Origin: CAUSKK01 sp963532425
Lineage (GTDB): Bacteria; Pseudomonadota; Gammaproteobacteria; Cardiobacteriales; Cardiobacteriaceae
Assembly: GCA_963532425.1 (NCBI GenBank)
Contig: CAUSKK010000001.1
Span: 124,001 to 188,000, forward strand
Direction of reading: 5' to 3'
DNA: 64,000 nt
Numbering within the stretch: position 1 is the stretch's first letter; every line of letters starts with the position of its first letter. Below, piece by piece: positions 32,510 through 40,039 of this stretch. The translations under genes were made by a program, and so were the position numbers. Under the pieces are notes generated by a model. It was not told the DNA's origin. It did no database searches and saw only the letters and a program-made list of their open reading frames with translations.

Positions 32510-32565
32510 GGCGGCGAAAGGCGGCGAAATGGCGGGAATCGGCAGCGAAAGGCGGTGAAATTCCA
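32510..32565. repeat. second ~10-bp phased GGCGGNGAAA array
   Basis: Units GGCGGCGAAA, GGCGGCGAAAT, GGCGGGAATC, GGCAGCGAAA and GGCGGTGAAAT follow each other at ~10 bp. The array is an imperfect inverted copy of the one at 2213-2262. The rest of this 418-bp gap holds the leader just described and a hairpin with CCTAAAATA arms at about 32696-32725; no gene is seen. Confidence 0.5.
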
Positions 32566-32767
32566 GAGCAATTTTCAGAAGCCGCGCCGTTGCTGGCTTC
32601 TCAAAACGGCCCGGCGGCCGCCAAAATCGCCATTATTTTTCCGATTGTGGCCGTTATTTTTTATGCAGCATGTTGAAATAAATGATTTTACTGGAACCTA
32701 AAATAGGCGCCGCCCTTATTTTAGGTTGGCGCCAAAATCTAAAATAAGCCCCAATCGGGCCGGGGTT

Positions 32768-34591
32768 TTAGGGCCGGTCGAAGCGGAAGCCGTTAATCCA
32801 AACCGAATTGGCCGCCATCGGGTTGTAGTTGGGATTGTTTTTGACGATGTCCTGCCAGTGCTCGCCGGTGTCTGGAATGTCCAGCGTAAAATCGGCCTCG
32901 ATTTTGAGGGTGTGGGGTGAAATATTGGTCATGCCCAAATCCAGCACCACATCGCCGCCGCGATTGCGTTCCGGGTCTACGATTTCCTTGGTCGTGGGCT
33001 CGCCGCCCTGGTACTCAAAGCGGAGTTCCACCCGCGAAATCTCGATTAAATAAACCTGGCCCGTGGCGTAATCGATGCGGCCGATGGGCTGATTGGCCTG
33101 GTCGATGATTTTGCCGTTGCCGTCATCACGGCAGGCCCGCGAACCGAGCTGGAAACGCAACGAGTTTTTCGCCACGGCCTCGCCGAGCTCCCAGATTTGA
33201 TAGATGACCTTGTCGGCACTGCTGCGCTCGCGCACCGTTGCCGAGGTGGCCCATTGGTAGATGACGGCGCTCCCCACGTCCGGAAGCGCTCCCAGTGAAA
33301 CGCTCAGGCTGCCGGTCTGGTAGTTGATGGAGCCGGCCCCGTGGCCCGCGCTGGCGCCTACCAGCCGGCCGGCGCCGTCATCGTGCAGCTCGTAGCGCTG
33401 GCCCTGGGCCCGGTAATGGACGCTCAAACTGCCCCGGCTCGGCGGTGGCTCAATGTTATAGACAAAATTTTGCGCCTGATTGTTGATGCTGATTTCCACG
33501 ATGGCACTGTCTTCCACCTGCCGATAATGGGCGGCGGCCGTAAAAGTGCCAGAACCCAGCTCGCGGATGCGGTCAGATTGCAGCCGGCCAGTGGGGTAGT
33601 GGATAGTGCCGATGGCCTCGTTGTTGCGGTAGAGCGTGCCGTCCCGGTCGGTGATGCCCTCGGAACTAAAGCTACCCGGCTGAATGGCCGTGCCGAAGTA
33701 ATAGGCCCCGTCGCTGCTGAAAACCACATGGCCGAAGCTGGTTTCCCGGCCGGCCACATAGCCATCGCGCATGCCGGCGGCGTTCAAATCCAGCAGCGGC
33801 GTTTCGGTCTGGGAGGTGGGAATAATCTTCTCGGTGATGTCGGGCACGTTGATTTTCATGGTCTGGGCCTTGATTTCCTTGGCCAGCGGCTTGACGCCGA
33901 AATATTGGGCGCTGTTGGCCACGTGCATTTCAAAAATTTGGCAGGGGGCGCCCTGGCCGGTCAGAGTAGGATAATCCAAGCCGAAAAAGTCCTTCTCCAG
34001 CGGGTTCAAAATCTCCATTTTGACCACCAGCAGGCGGACTTTTTCGTTGGCAATGACGAACTCCCGCTCCTCGGTGATGCACTTGGTAACCTTAATGGAC
34101 TGCTCGTGGCGCTCATAGCCGGGCTTGGTTTGGCTCAAATAGTAAACGTCGCCCACCTGGGGCGTGGGCTCGCCGATGCGCTGGTAGGCCTGCACAATCA
34201 GGCTCCCTTCGGTTTGCTTGGAAAGTAGACTCATGCGGCTTTCCACCGTCGGCACCATGTACCGTTCCACCTTCTCTCGGGCGTTTTTGCGCTGCTCGCC
34301 ATAGTAGCTGGCCCGGCTCAGCAGGTAGCTGACATTCGGCTGCGGCGACGGCTTGGCCAGTATCACATGGGCGCCGTTCAGGGGCTCGTCATCGTCCCGA
34401 GTTACGCCGGCATAGAGCAGGCGCATGCCAAAGCCGCCCATGACGTTCATCAGCGCGGGCACGCCGGCGAAGACTTCATCGTCGCGGCCGGTCAAAGGCT
34501 GGCCCATGCGGTAGCCGCCGCCATCGTCGGCGTCGTTGAGGCGCTCGGAAGGATAAATGCGCAGTTCTTCTTTGATTATCTTGGTTTTCAT
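32768..34591 (-). CDS. large phage tail or baseplate structural protein
   Basis: 607 residues. The N-terminal ~310 residues (ERYMVPTVESRMSLLSKQTEGSLIVQAYQRIGEPTPQVGDVYYLSQTKPGYERHEQSIKVTKC...) are unlike the paralogue at 28638-30344, but residues ~340-560 carry the same elements: TDRDGTLYRNNEAIGTIHYPTGRL, HDDGAGRLVGASAGHGAGSINYQTGSL and RDDGNGKIIDQANQPIGRIDYATGQVYL. The C-terminus (NNPNYNPMAANSVWINGFRFDRP) is compact. It is probably a baseplate or tail-tip component. The two paralogues are separated only by the 30579-32307 insertion, so they may have been neighbours or one gene. Confidence 0.62.
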   Translation of the reverse strand: MKTKIIKEELRIYPSERLNDADDGGGYRMGQPLTGRDDEVFAGVPALMNVMGGFGMRLLYAGVTRDDDEPLNGAHVILAKPSPQPNVSYLLSRASYYGEQRKNAREKVERYMVPTVESRMSLLSKQTEGSLIVQAYQRIGEPTPQVGDVYYLSQTKPGYERHEQSIKVTKCITEEREFVIANEKVRLLVVKMEILNPLEKDFFGLDYPTLTGQGAPCQIFEMHVANSAQYFGVKPLAKEIKAQTMKINVPDITEKIIPTSQTETPLLDLNAAGMRDGYVAGRETSFGHVVFSSDGAYYFGTAIQPGSFSSEGITDRDGTLYRNNEAIGTIHYPTGRLQSDRIRELGSGTFTAAAHYRQVEDSAIVEISINNQAQNFVYNIEPPPSRGSLSVHYRAQGQRYELHDDGAGRLVGASAGHGAGSINYQTGSLSVSLGALPDVGSAVIYQWATSATVRERSSADKVIYQIWELGEAVAKNSLRFQLGSRACRDDGNGKIIDQANQPIGRIDYATGQVYLIEISRVELRFEYQGGEPTTKEIVDPERNRGGDVVLDLGMTNISPHTLKIEADFTLDIPDTGEHWQDIVKNNPNYNPMAANSVWINGFRFDRP

Positions 34592-34659
34592 GCTGATTTC
34601 CCGGCAAAAAGGCCAGTTTAGGCCGGGGAAGTGCTTCGTTTTAGACGGTTCCAGGGCGT

Positions 34660-34665
34660 TATAAT
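34660..34665 (+). promoter_or_regulatory. -10 box of the DUF1828 gene
   Basis: TATAAT lies 15 bp before the ATG at 34681, so transcripts would be nearly leaderless. No clear -35 was seen. Confidence 0.45.
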
Positions 34666-34680
34666 CTTCTCATTTTAGAC

Positions 34681-35100
34681 ATGGACAACCTGACCCGCCG
34701 CGCCGAAAAACTCACCAGCTGGCGCATTATCCAAACCAACGACCAAGCCTTTAGGCTCTGCAGCCCGTTTACTTTTGCCGAAGATGGAACACTAATTAGC
34801 TTCAGTGTTTTTTTTCTAGATAATGACAAATTTTTCCTCAGCGACCACGCCAATCATTTTCTGTTGGCGGAATCACTGGGTGCCCACATGGACGCACGAA
34901 AACTCAGTGTGTTTAATCAGAGCTGCGGCGTCCGATTGGCCCGATTCAATGAGCAGGGCGAAATCTACGCCGAGGGCAAACAAGAGGATTTGCAGGAAGC
35001 GCTTTTCGACGCGGCCAAATTGGCTCTGGCGCTGTCGTTTGGCTACAAGCAATGGCTGCCGACATTGCATCAGCAGCCAAGCGCATCCGCTGAATACTAA
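34681..35100 (+). CDS. DUF1828-like prophage protein
   Basis: 139 residues. LCSPFTFAEDGTLISFSVFFLDNDKFFLSDHANHFLLAESLGAHMDARKL resembles the DUF1828 family, found in phages and next to defence or toxin genes, with no settled function. It is a single plus-strand gene with its own -10 box between two minus-strand virion genes, the usual sign of a moron that is expressed from the prophage. Family call from memory of the pattern only. Confidence 0.55.
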   Translation: MDNLTRRAEKLTSWRIIQTNDQAFRLCSPFTFAEDGTLISFSVFFLDNDKFFLSDHANHFLLAESLGAHMDARKLSVFNQSCGVRLARFNEQGEIYAEGKQEDLQEALFDAAKLALALSFGYKQWLPTLHQQPSASAEY

Positions 35101-35122
35101 AAAAAGCGCCCCGAAGAGCGCT
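35098..35122 (-). terminator. minus-strand terminator after the small gene at 35147
   Basis: AGCGCTC-TTCG-GGGCGCT (one G-U pair) followed by at least seven T residues, on the minus strand. Confidence 0.8.
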
Positions 35123-35146
35123 TGTTGAGTAGAGGGCGGGGCAGGT

Positions 35147-35374
35147 TTACTTCTTGCCCTTTTCCCGGAGCTCGCGGGCCTTTTCCAGCTCGTCAAATTC
35201 TTTTTGGATTTCGCGTGCATCTTTTAGCAGCTGCTCCATTCTTTCGATTTGAAGCAAAAAACGTGGCTCTGGGTCTGGGTCTTTGGCCAGCTCCTCATAA
35301 AAATGATTCAAAGATTCTTCTATTTTCTCTATAGGCGAGAACACATCGTAATCGCATACAATATAGACGCTCAT
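35147..35374 (-). CDS. small helical protein, candidate partner of the MuF C-terminal domain
   Basis: 75 residues, acidic to neutral, beginning with a short strand MSVYIVCDYDVFSPIEKI and continuing as two long helices ending in a Lys-rich tail. It starts 4 bp after the stop of the MuF fusion gene and is closed by its own terminator, so the two are translated together. MuF proteins with variable C-terminal domains in other phages are often followed by small immunity genes. That is the only reason for the suggestion; no motif supports it. Confidence 0.5.
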   Translation of the reverse strand: MSVYIVCDYDVFSPIEKIEESLNHFYEELAKDPDPEPRFLLQIERMEQLLKDAREIQKEFDELEKARELREKGKK

Positions 35375-35377
35375 TAT

Positions 35378-36721
35378 CTACTCCTTCCCGTAGGACTCCA
35401 CAATTTCTTTAATGAGGTTTTGATGTTTGTCTATAGCCTCAGCAGTCATTTTACCCGCTTTAACCACCTCATATTCAATCATTTTTTGCGACTTGAGAAT
35501 TTCATTAATGATATGGCCGAGTAGGATGTTACCGTCCACTTTGGACATTTCCCCAGCATTAAAGGCCTTCCAAAATTGTTTAACAACATGAGGGCGAATA
35601 ACCTTATTCCCCACGTCCCATATTTCATGGCTCTTTGCCAAGCTCCGGCCAACGTATTCCGCCTCCTCAGTAGTTCCGAAGGCGACAATTTTTTCAAGAT
35701 TAAAATCTTTGGAGAAACAAAAATCATCTAGGCTTAATGTAGCGCCGCTGGGGTGATTGTGATAGAGCACAGAGCCGGGATTATTCTTTAGTAATTGGAT
35801 TTGGCTACCACTGTACTTTATTTCTCCCTCCGTCCCCGAAGCAGTGAACAGCAATTTGCCGTCCTTACTATAGGCACTGGAATGTTCCAGGCCAGTGGCG
35901 CGGCCGTTGCTGACCACATAATAGCGCGCCTCCTCGTAGGTATTGCCCTTGGTGGGCAGCGGCGGCCGATAGCCCGTGTCCACCTGAAAATCCTCCAGTG
36001 CGTCGGCAATTTTCCCCGCCTCCGCCTCGTAAAGCGCCAGCGTCTCTTGCTTCAGCCGCTGGGCAAAGGCCGTCCCAAAGCGCTTCTCAGCCAAATCCGC
36101 CAGCGCCTCCAGCCGTCGGGTGTGGTTGTGGCGGAAGGACTCCTGCACATCGTCATCGCTGTATTCAAAATCTTTGCTGGGCCCGCCCTTGCGCTGGGCC
36201 TGGGCCCGGGTCAGACGGTAGGTTTTGCAGCGGCAGCCGTAGCCATTGGGTGGGAAATGCGTCTTCCAGAAGTCATGGTCGGTGGGCAGGATAACGCCGT
36301 AGTAGTGCCTGTGGCTGTCGCGGGGCTTGCCGGCGTCGCTGGGGCCGTATTCCAGAAACGGCAGCAGCTCCTTGGTGTCCTCGATGGCCTGCCAGCGGCC
36401 CGCCGCCCGGGCGCTGCGCAGATTGGTGTCAAAAATCAGCGCCTTGCGGGCCCGGCTTAGCGGAATCTGGCCCTCGATATTTTTCGCGAACTGGTCAAAG
36501 CTCAGGCCCTCCTTCTGGGCCTTTTCCACCTGCTCCTTGAGAAATTGCAGCTGGCTGGCATTGGCCATTTTGGCCACCATAAAGGCCACCGAGTGATGAT
36601 AGGCCGTCATTTGGCGCGTGTCGAAAACCGGCAGCACCACCTTCTTCTGCAGGTGCTTTTCGGCGGCCTTGGCCCGTGTGGTTTCTGGGTCGATGCGGGC
36701 CGGGGTCTTATCCTTACCCAT
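35378..36721 (-). CDS. MuF head morphogenesis protein with JAB-like C-terminal domain
   Basis: 447 residues from ATG 36721 (8-base overlap with the portal gene). The N-terminal ~200 residues are the Mu gpF minor head protein: QMTAYHHSVAFMVAKMANASQLQFLKEQVEKA, RAGRWQAIEDTKELLPFLEYGPSDAGKPRDSHRHYYGVILPTDHDFWKTHFPPNGYGCRCKTYRLT, including the Cys pair. The rest (~220-447) is an extra domain: YYVVSNGRATGLEHSSAYSKDGKLLFTASGTEGEIKYSG...SVLYHNHPSGATLSLDDF, where HNHPSG-xxx-S-xx-D is like the metal site of RadC/JAB peptidases, then a helical tail. MuF proteins carrying added effector domains are a known class of polymorphic phage toxins. Confidence 0.8.
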   Translation of the reverse strand: MGKDKTPARIDPETTRAKAAEKHLQKKVVLPVFDTRQMTAYHHSVAFMVAKMANASQLQFLKEQVEKAQKEGLSFDQFAKNIEGQIPLSRARKALIFDTNLRSARAAGRWQAIEDTKELLPFLEYGPSDAGKPRDSHRHYYGVILPTDHDFWKTHFPPNGYGCRCKTYRLTRAQAQRKGGPSKDFEYSDDDVQESFRHNHTRRLEALADLAEKRFGTAFAQRLKQETLALYEAEAGKIADALEDFQVDTGYRPPLPTKGNTYEEARYYVVSNGRATGLEHSSAYSKDGKLLFTASGTEGEIKYSGSQIQLLKNNPGSVLYHNHPSGATLSLDDFCFSKDFNLEKIVAFGTTEEAEYVGRSLAKSHEIWDVGNKVIRPHVVKQFWKAFNAGEMSKVDGNILLGHIINEILKSQKMIEYEVVKAGKMTAEAIDKHQNLIKEIVESYGKE

Positions 36722-38057
36722 TGGGGCCTCCGATGTCGTCGGCCTCGCCACGGCCCCGGCTAAACTGCTGATTCAGGCCCTCGGCCAGGGCGCCGATGTC
36801 CTCGGGGCTGAAAAACTGCTCATGCTCCAAGCGCTTCAGAAAATCATCATAGGCCCGGCTGCCCTCGGCCAGCTTCAGGGACATTTGCTTTTCACCGCCG
36901 GCCGGGGCCTCAACGGTGAAATGGCCGGTCTCCAGGCTGTACATATCGGCGAAATACTGGGCATTAAATTTAACGCCCATTTGCGCCAAAATCGCATCAC
37001 GTTCGGCCCGGGTTTTGTCAATTTCCTGCGTTTTTTCAAATTCAAACCACAGGCCGGCCGGGGCCTTTATCTCGGCGCCATAGGCCGCATTGACCGCCAG
37101 CGTGGCATCGATGGCGTGCTGGGCCGCCTGCAGCAACAGCGCCCCGTAGGCGTCCATGCGATTTTGCCGGGTGCCCTCGTCCACCTCCTGGGCACTGCGA
37201 GAACCGTTCTGCAGCTCGGAGGTTTTGACCCGGCCCAGCAGCACCTTCTGAATGCGCCCGTTGGCCAGCTGTTCCAGCAGCCTGAACGCATCGCCGTTGC
37301 TGTCCAGTTTCACCAGCTGAATATCGTCGCCCTCGTTGATGGTGATAGCCCCGCCGCCGGCGATAAGCTGGCGCAGGCGATTGACGTTGGCCCGCTTGTC
37401 GTCCTCGCTGACCACGCCGGCGCCCTTGTGAATGGCGAAGGGCTGGGCATGGCGGGTCATGAATTGAAACGCATAGGGCAAAATTTGCCGGCGCAGCTTG
37501 ACTGCGTGATAAACCCGCGTCGCCAGCGGGTCGCCCTTGGTATTTTTGCTATCCGGGTGGGACAGGGCCAGCACGTATTTCAGGCGGTCATCAAGAATCA
37601 GCTCGGTGTCGCCCTTATAGATGAGGCCCTTATGGTTGGGATAGTATTTGTCCAGGTCGCCAATCTTATTGATGACGCGGTCAATCAGGTAGCGCTTGCT
37701 CTCGTCATCGTAGCGGTAGATATATTCGCCAACGCAGTAGCCCACCAGCCGGGCATTGATGGCAATTTCTGCCAACGTCGGCAACAGCCGGCGCAGCATC
37801 TTGTAAAGCGGGTTAATGTCCTCCTCGGCAACGTCTTCGCCCCAAATCCTGAACGCCTTATTGACCAGGTCGGCGCGTATGTCATCGCGGCAGCTCTGAA
37901 ACTCATCATCGGCGGCGCAGAATTTCATCAGCTCGCCCCGGTTTACACTCAGCTCGCCCAGCTGCTCATCGAGGGCCTGGGGCTCCTCGGCACTCAGCAG
38001 CGATTCAACATTGGCAACCAGGATTTTCGGGTCTATTTTTTGGACAGCATCGGCCAT
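36714..38057 (-). CDS. phage portal protein (DUF935, Mu gp29-like)
   Basis: 447 residues. The pattern fits DUF935 portals: FRIWGEDVAEEDINPLYKMLRRLLPTLAEIAINARLVGYCVGEYIYRYDDESKRYLIDRVINK, LKYVLALSHPDSKNTKGDPLATRVYHAVKLRRQILPYAFQFMTRHAQPFAIHKG, and a C-terminal helical crown (TREERDAIL-like LAQMGVKFNAQYFADMYSLE). Forms the 12-fold ring for DNA entry. The MuF gene follows, as in Mu. The gene before it on this strand is the Bro-N gene, not terminase. Confidence 0.88.
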   Translation of the reverse strand: MADAVQKIDPKILVANVESLLSAEEPQALDEQLGELSVNRGELMKFCAADDEFQSCRDDIRADLVNKAFRIWGEDVAEEDINPLYKMLRRLLPTLAEIAINARLVGYCVGEYIYRYDDESKRYLIDRVINKIGDLDKYYPNHKGLIYKGDTELILDDRLKYVLALSHPDSKNTKGDPLATRVYHAVKLRRQILPYAFQFMTRHAQPFAIHKGAGVVSEDDKRANVNRLRQLIAGGGAITINEGDDIQLVKLDSNGDAFRLLEQLANGRIQKVLLGRVKTSELQNGSRSAQEVDEGTRQNRMDAYGALLLQAAQHAIDATLAVNAAYGAEIKAPAGLWFEFEKTQEIDKTRAERDAILAQMGVKFNAQYFADMYSLETGHFTVEAPAGGEKQMSLKLAEGSRAYDDFLKRLEHEQFFSPEDIGALAEGLNQQFSRGRGEADDIGGPNG

Positions 38058-38124
38058 AATTACTCCGCAAATAGACGCACCTTAGGCCATTGCCCACCGG
38101 GCTTTTACCCTGCTCTAGGGATAT

Positions 38125-38147
38125 AAAAAAAGCGCCCCGAAGGGCGC
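38125..38147 (-). terminator. terminator of the Bro-N gene
   Basis: GCGCCC-TTCG-GGGCGC followed by seven T residues on the minus strand, just after the Bro-N stop. Confidence 0.85.
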
Positions 38148-38152
38148 CGGAA

Positions 38153-38983
38153 TCAGCAGAGAAGGGCCTGTGATTGTTGATGCAGCCATTCAAAGGCCTG
38201 CTGCACGTCCTCCTTGAGGTTCGGCCGGAAGACAAACAGGAAGCCGCTCTGGTCGGGAGCTGTGGCCCCCGTCAGACTCGTCCAAAGCGCTTCGCCCTCC
38301 GGCGTGTCCTGGGCGGTGCAAAGCAGATGCTGCATCTTCTGGTAATTGTCGGCATAGAGGGCCATCTTCGCCAGCAGCTCAAAGTATTGGCGGGGAAGCC
38401 GGGGAAGCGCTTCGCCGGAAGAATCGGCTACCGCCGCCCGGCTCATTACGCTCAGCACCTCGACAAAGTGTTCCGGCGCCACTGATTTGTAGCCGCAGCC
38501 AAATTTAGATTTAACCGCACTCCACAGCATCACCGCCAAAGCCGCTTGCTTCTCTTTCGGCGCCGCCGCTACCAAAGTGTTATGCAGCTTCTTCACCGCC
38601 TCGATTTGCTCCGGCAGCAGACCACCAGCAACCGGCTTCGTCGGTTTGGGTTGAACGGAGGAATAGCTACCTGTTTTGCGAATTTGCGGGATGACTTCTT
38701 CAAATATCCAGTCCTGGAATTTGACCGCCTCGGGTTTGTTGGAACGGAAAATTACACGGTACAGGTTGGGTTCGCTGATGAAGGTTGCTTCCTGATTCCT
38801 GCCTAGTTTGTCTGTGAGGTACATTTTATGTACCCCATCTTCTTTCAGATTGAAACGTGATGATTTTGTGTTTTTAATTTCAAGAATTTGTGCCACATCG
38901 ACTAAACAAAACAACGGTTCGCCATTTTTAAATTCCACGCGGACAAATTGGGATTGGAAATTAAAAGTCTGGATTGAGTTCAT
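38153..38983 (-). CDS. Bro-N antirepressor-type protein with the shared C-terminal domain
   Basis: 276 residues with AAAGGTG before the ATG. Bro-N domain at residues 1-105 (VRVEFKNGEPLFCLVDVAQILEIKNTKSSRFNLKEDGVHKMY; ISEPNLYRVIFRSNKPEAVKFQDWIFEEVIPQIRKTGSY), closely like the protein at 31507. The C-terminal ~75 residues (YFELLAKMALYADNYQKMQHLLC...DQSGFLFVFRPNLKEDVQQAFEWLHQQSQALLC) match the KilA-N protein at 11849. So this protein is a cross between the two. It has the c4-like RNAs upstream and a regulated promoter at 39197-39225. Confidence 0.83.
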   Translation of the reverse strand: MNSIQTFNFQSQFVRVEFKNGEPLFCLVDVAQILEIKNTKSSRFNLKEDGVHKMYLTDKLGRNQEATFISEPNLYRVIFRSNKPEAVKFQDWIFEEVIPQIRKTGSYSSVQPKPTKPVAGGLLPEQIEAVKKLHNTLVAAAPKEKQAALAVMLWSAVKSKFGCGYKSVAPEHFVEVLSVMSRAAVADSSGEALPRLPRQYFELLAKMALYADNYQKMQHLLCTAQDTPEGEALWTSLTGATAPDQSGFLFVFRPNLKEDVQQAFEWLHQQSQALLC

Positions 38984-39013
38984 TTAAACACCTTTGTAAT
39001 TAGGAATTTTGAA

Positions 39014-39035
39014 AACGCCCAAAATTGGGGCGGGG
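39014..39035 (-). promoter_or_regulatory. possible leader attenuator of the Bro-N gene
   Basis: In the Bro-N leader CGCCC pairs with GGGCG across CAATTTT, followed by TTTTC. A weak terminator 30 bp before the start. If a c4-like RNA alters translation upstream, it could act through this hairpin. Confidence 0.4.
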
Positions 39036-39182
39036 TTGTCCTACTCTACAAAGTGAGCCGAGCCGTTACCGGTACTCGCAACCCCAAAACTTGGAATCTA
39101 AACACAGAAAGCGCGTTAAGACTATTGAATCTTGAGAATGTACGGATATAAAAATACCGACAACAGGTCGGGGCTGCTTTGT

Positions 39183-39225
39183 AAGTAGGAAAGTTCATTA
39201 TCCTACTTTTTTAACTATTAATCAA
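39183..39225 (-). promoter_or_regulatory. Bro-N promoter with inverted-repeat operator
   Basis: On the minus strand TTGATT (plus 39220-39225) and GATAAT (39197-39202) are 17 bp apart. The inverted repeat AAGTAGGA-N10-TCCTACTT (39183-39208) overlaps the -10. This is a well-formed regulated promoter about 200 bp before the Bro-N start. Confidence 0.65.
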
Positions 39226-39329
39226 GCTATAGCCACCGACTTGTTTAGGCCCGTGAAGGGGTTTGCTCTGCTGAAAAACTTAAGCAGAACACCAGCAACC
39301 GGCTTCGTCGGTTTGGGCCCGAATTGGGC

Positions 39330-39408
39330 GACCGCGTGGTTAAGAACCCATCAGTAGTTGGGCGGACTTATTCCCCTTACGGGTATTGCATTCGTCGCCC
39401 ACGCGGTC
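39330..39408 (-). ncRNA. divergent third c4-like RNA
   Basis: Closed by a 10-bp stem GACCGCGTGG/CCACGCGGTC. The inner hairpin holds the conserved AATACCC-GTAA-GGGGAATA loop inside arms GGGCGAC/GTCCGCCC. The arms differ from those of the other two copies but still pair. Its antisense stretches do not obviously match the Bro-N leader. Confidence 0.5.
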
Positions 39409-39671
39409 ATAGAAATTTCCTGTAACGAGTTAAGGTTTTACATCGCCGCAGGGTTCACCAAAAATCGGGCGGCGACATGCGCAGGGTTGGCGAACCGAGG
39501 TTACAGGTACCCGGCAACTCCGAAGAGTTCCCCACGAACATCGCCATATACAGAGAAGGGTGGAGCGGTGCTTTTAGGTTGGTCGACTGCTTCCTAAGGT
39601 AACAGCACATCCGAAGATGTCCCAAAAGCCCGCCCCGTTGTGATTTTTTAAAAGGGAGCCCCGGATTAGGG

Positions 39672-39747
39672 GGCGGGCTTCAATCACCGCGTATAGTCGG
39701 CTCGCAGTATTCCCCGAAGGTATTTTATTTCTGCGTATAGACCCGCC
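39672..39747 (-). ncRNA. c4-like structured antisense RNA upstream of the Bro-N gene
   Basis: Outer stem GGCGGGT/GCCCGCC, inner hairpin arms CGCAG/CTGCG around AAATAAAATACC-TTC-GGGGAATA. The inner arms differ in sequence from those at 12771 yet still pair, which is covariation. AAAATACC can pair with GGTATTTT in the Bro-N leader (plus 39151-39158) and GACTAT with ATAGTC (39120-39125). The second match is short. Confidence 0.62.
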
Positions 39748-39762
39748 TTTGATAGGTAGTTT

Positions 39763-39845
39763 TTACTCCTCGAAAATGAGGAGTAAGGCTAAATCAATGG
39801 TTTATTTTTGCTTGGGCATAAAAAAACGCATCTTACGGGTGCGAC
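39763..39845 (-). promoter_or_regulatory. control region of the second c4-like RNA
   Basis: A perfect inverted repeat TTACTCCTC-N6-GAGGAGTAA (39763-39786) lies upstream of the RNA on the minus strand. Further upstream is a weak hairpin (CGCACCCGTAAGATGCG, then seven T residues; about 39815-39845) like the one near 12940. The two loci thus share layout but not operator sequence. The remaining gap sequence to 40040 holds no gene; the prophage right end should lie near 39900-40040. Confidence 0.5.
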
Positions 39846-40039
39846 TTTATACCGCCATACGAAGTGATGGCGCTAATCCTACCCCCCTCTTTTTGAAAAA
39901 GCAAGCGCTTGGATTTGCGCTAGCGAAACCCCGGCCCGTTCTGCACTTAATTTGCACCCGCCGGGTTTGTTGCCGGAGATAATTCTTTTAAATCAGATGG
40001 TTAATCGAGGTGTTCGCTGCCCCAGCCGGGGCCCTTCCG

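Noticed and set aside
36618..38126. 502-codon open frame opposite the portal gene
   Set aside because: It mirrors the portal gene, which has clear DUF935 features; high GC opens the opposite frame.
39330..39747. Structured RNAs as a retron or diversity-generating element
   Set aside because: No reverse transcriptase gene is present in the window; the link to antirepressor leaders is better supported.
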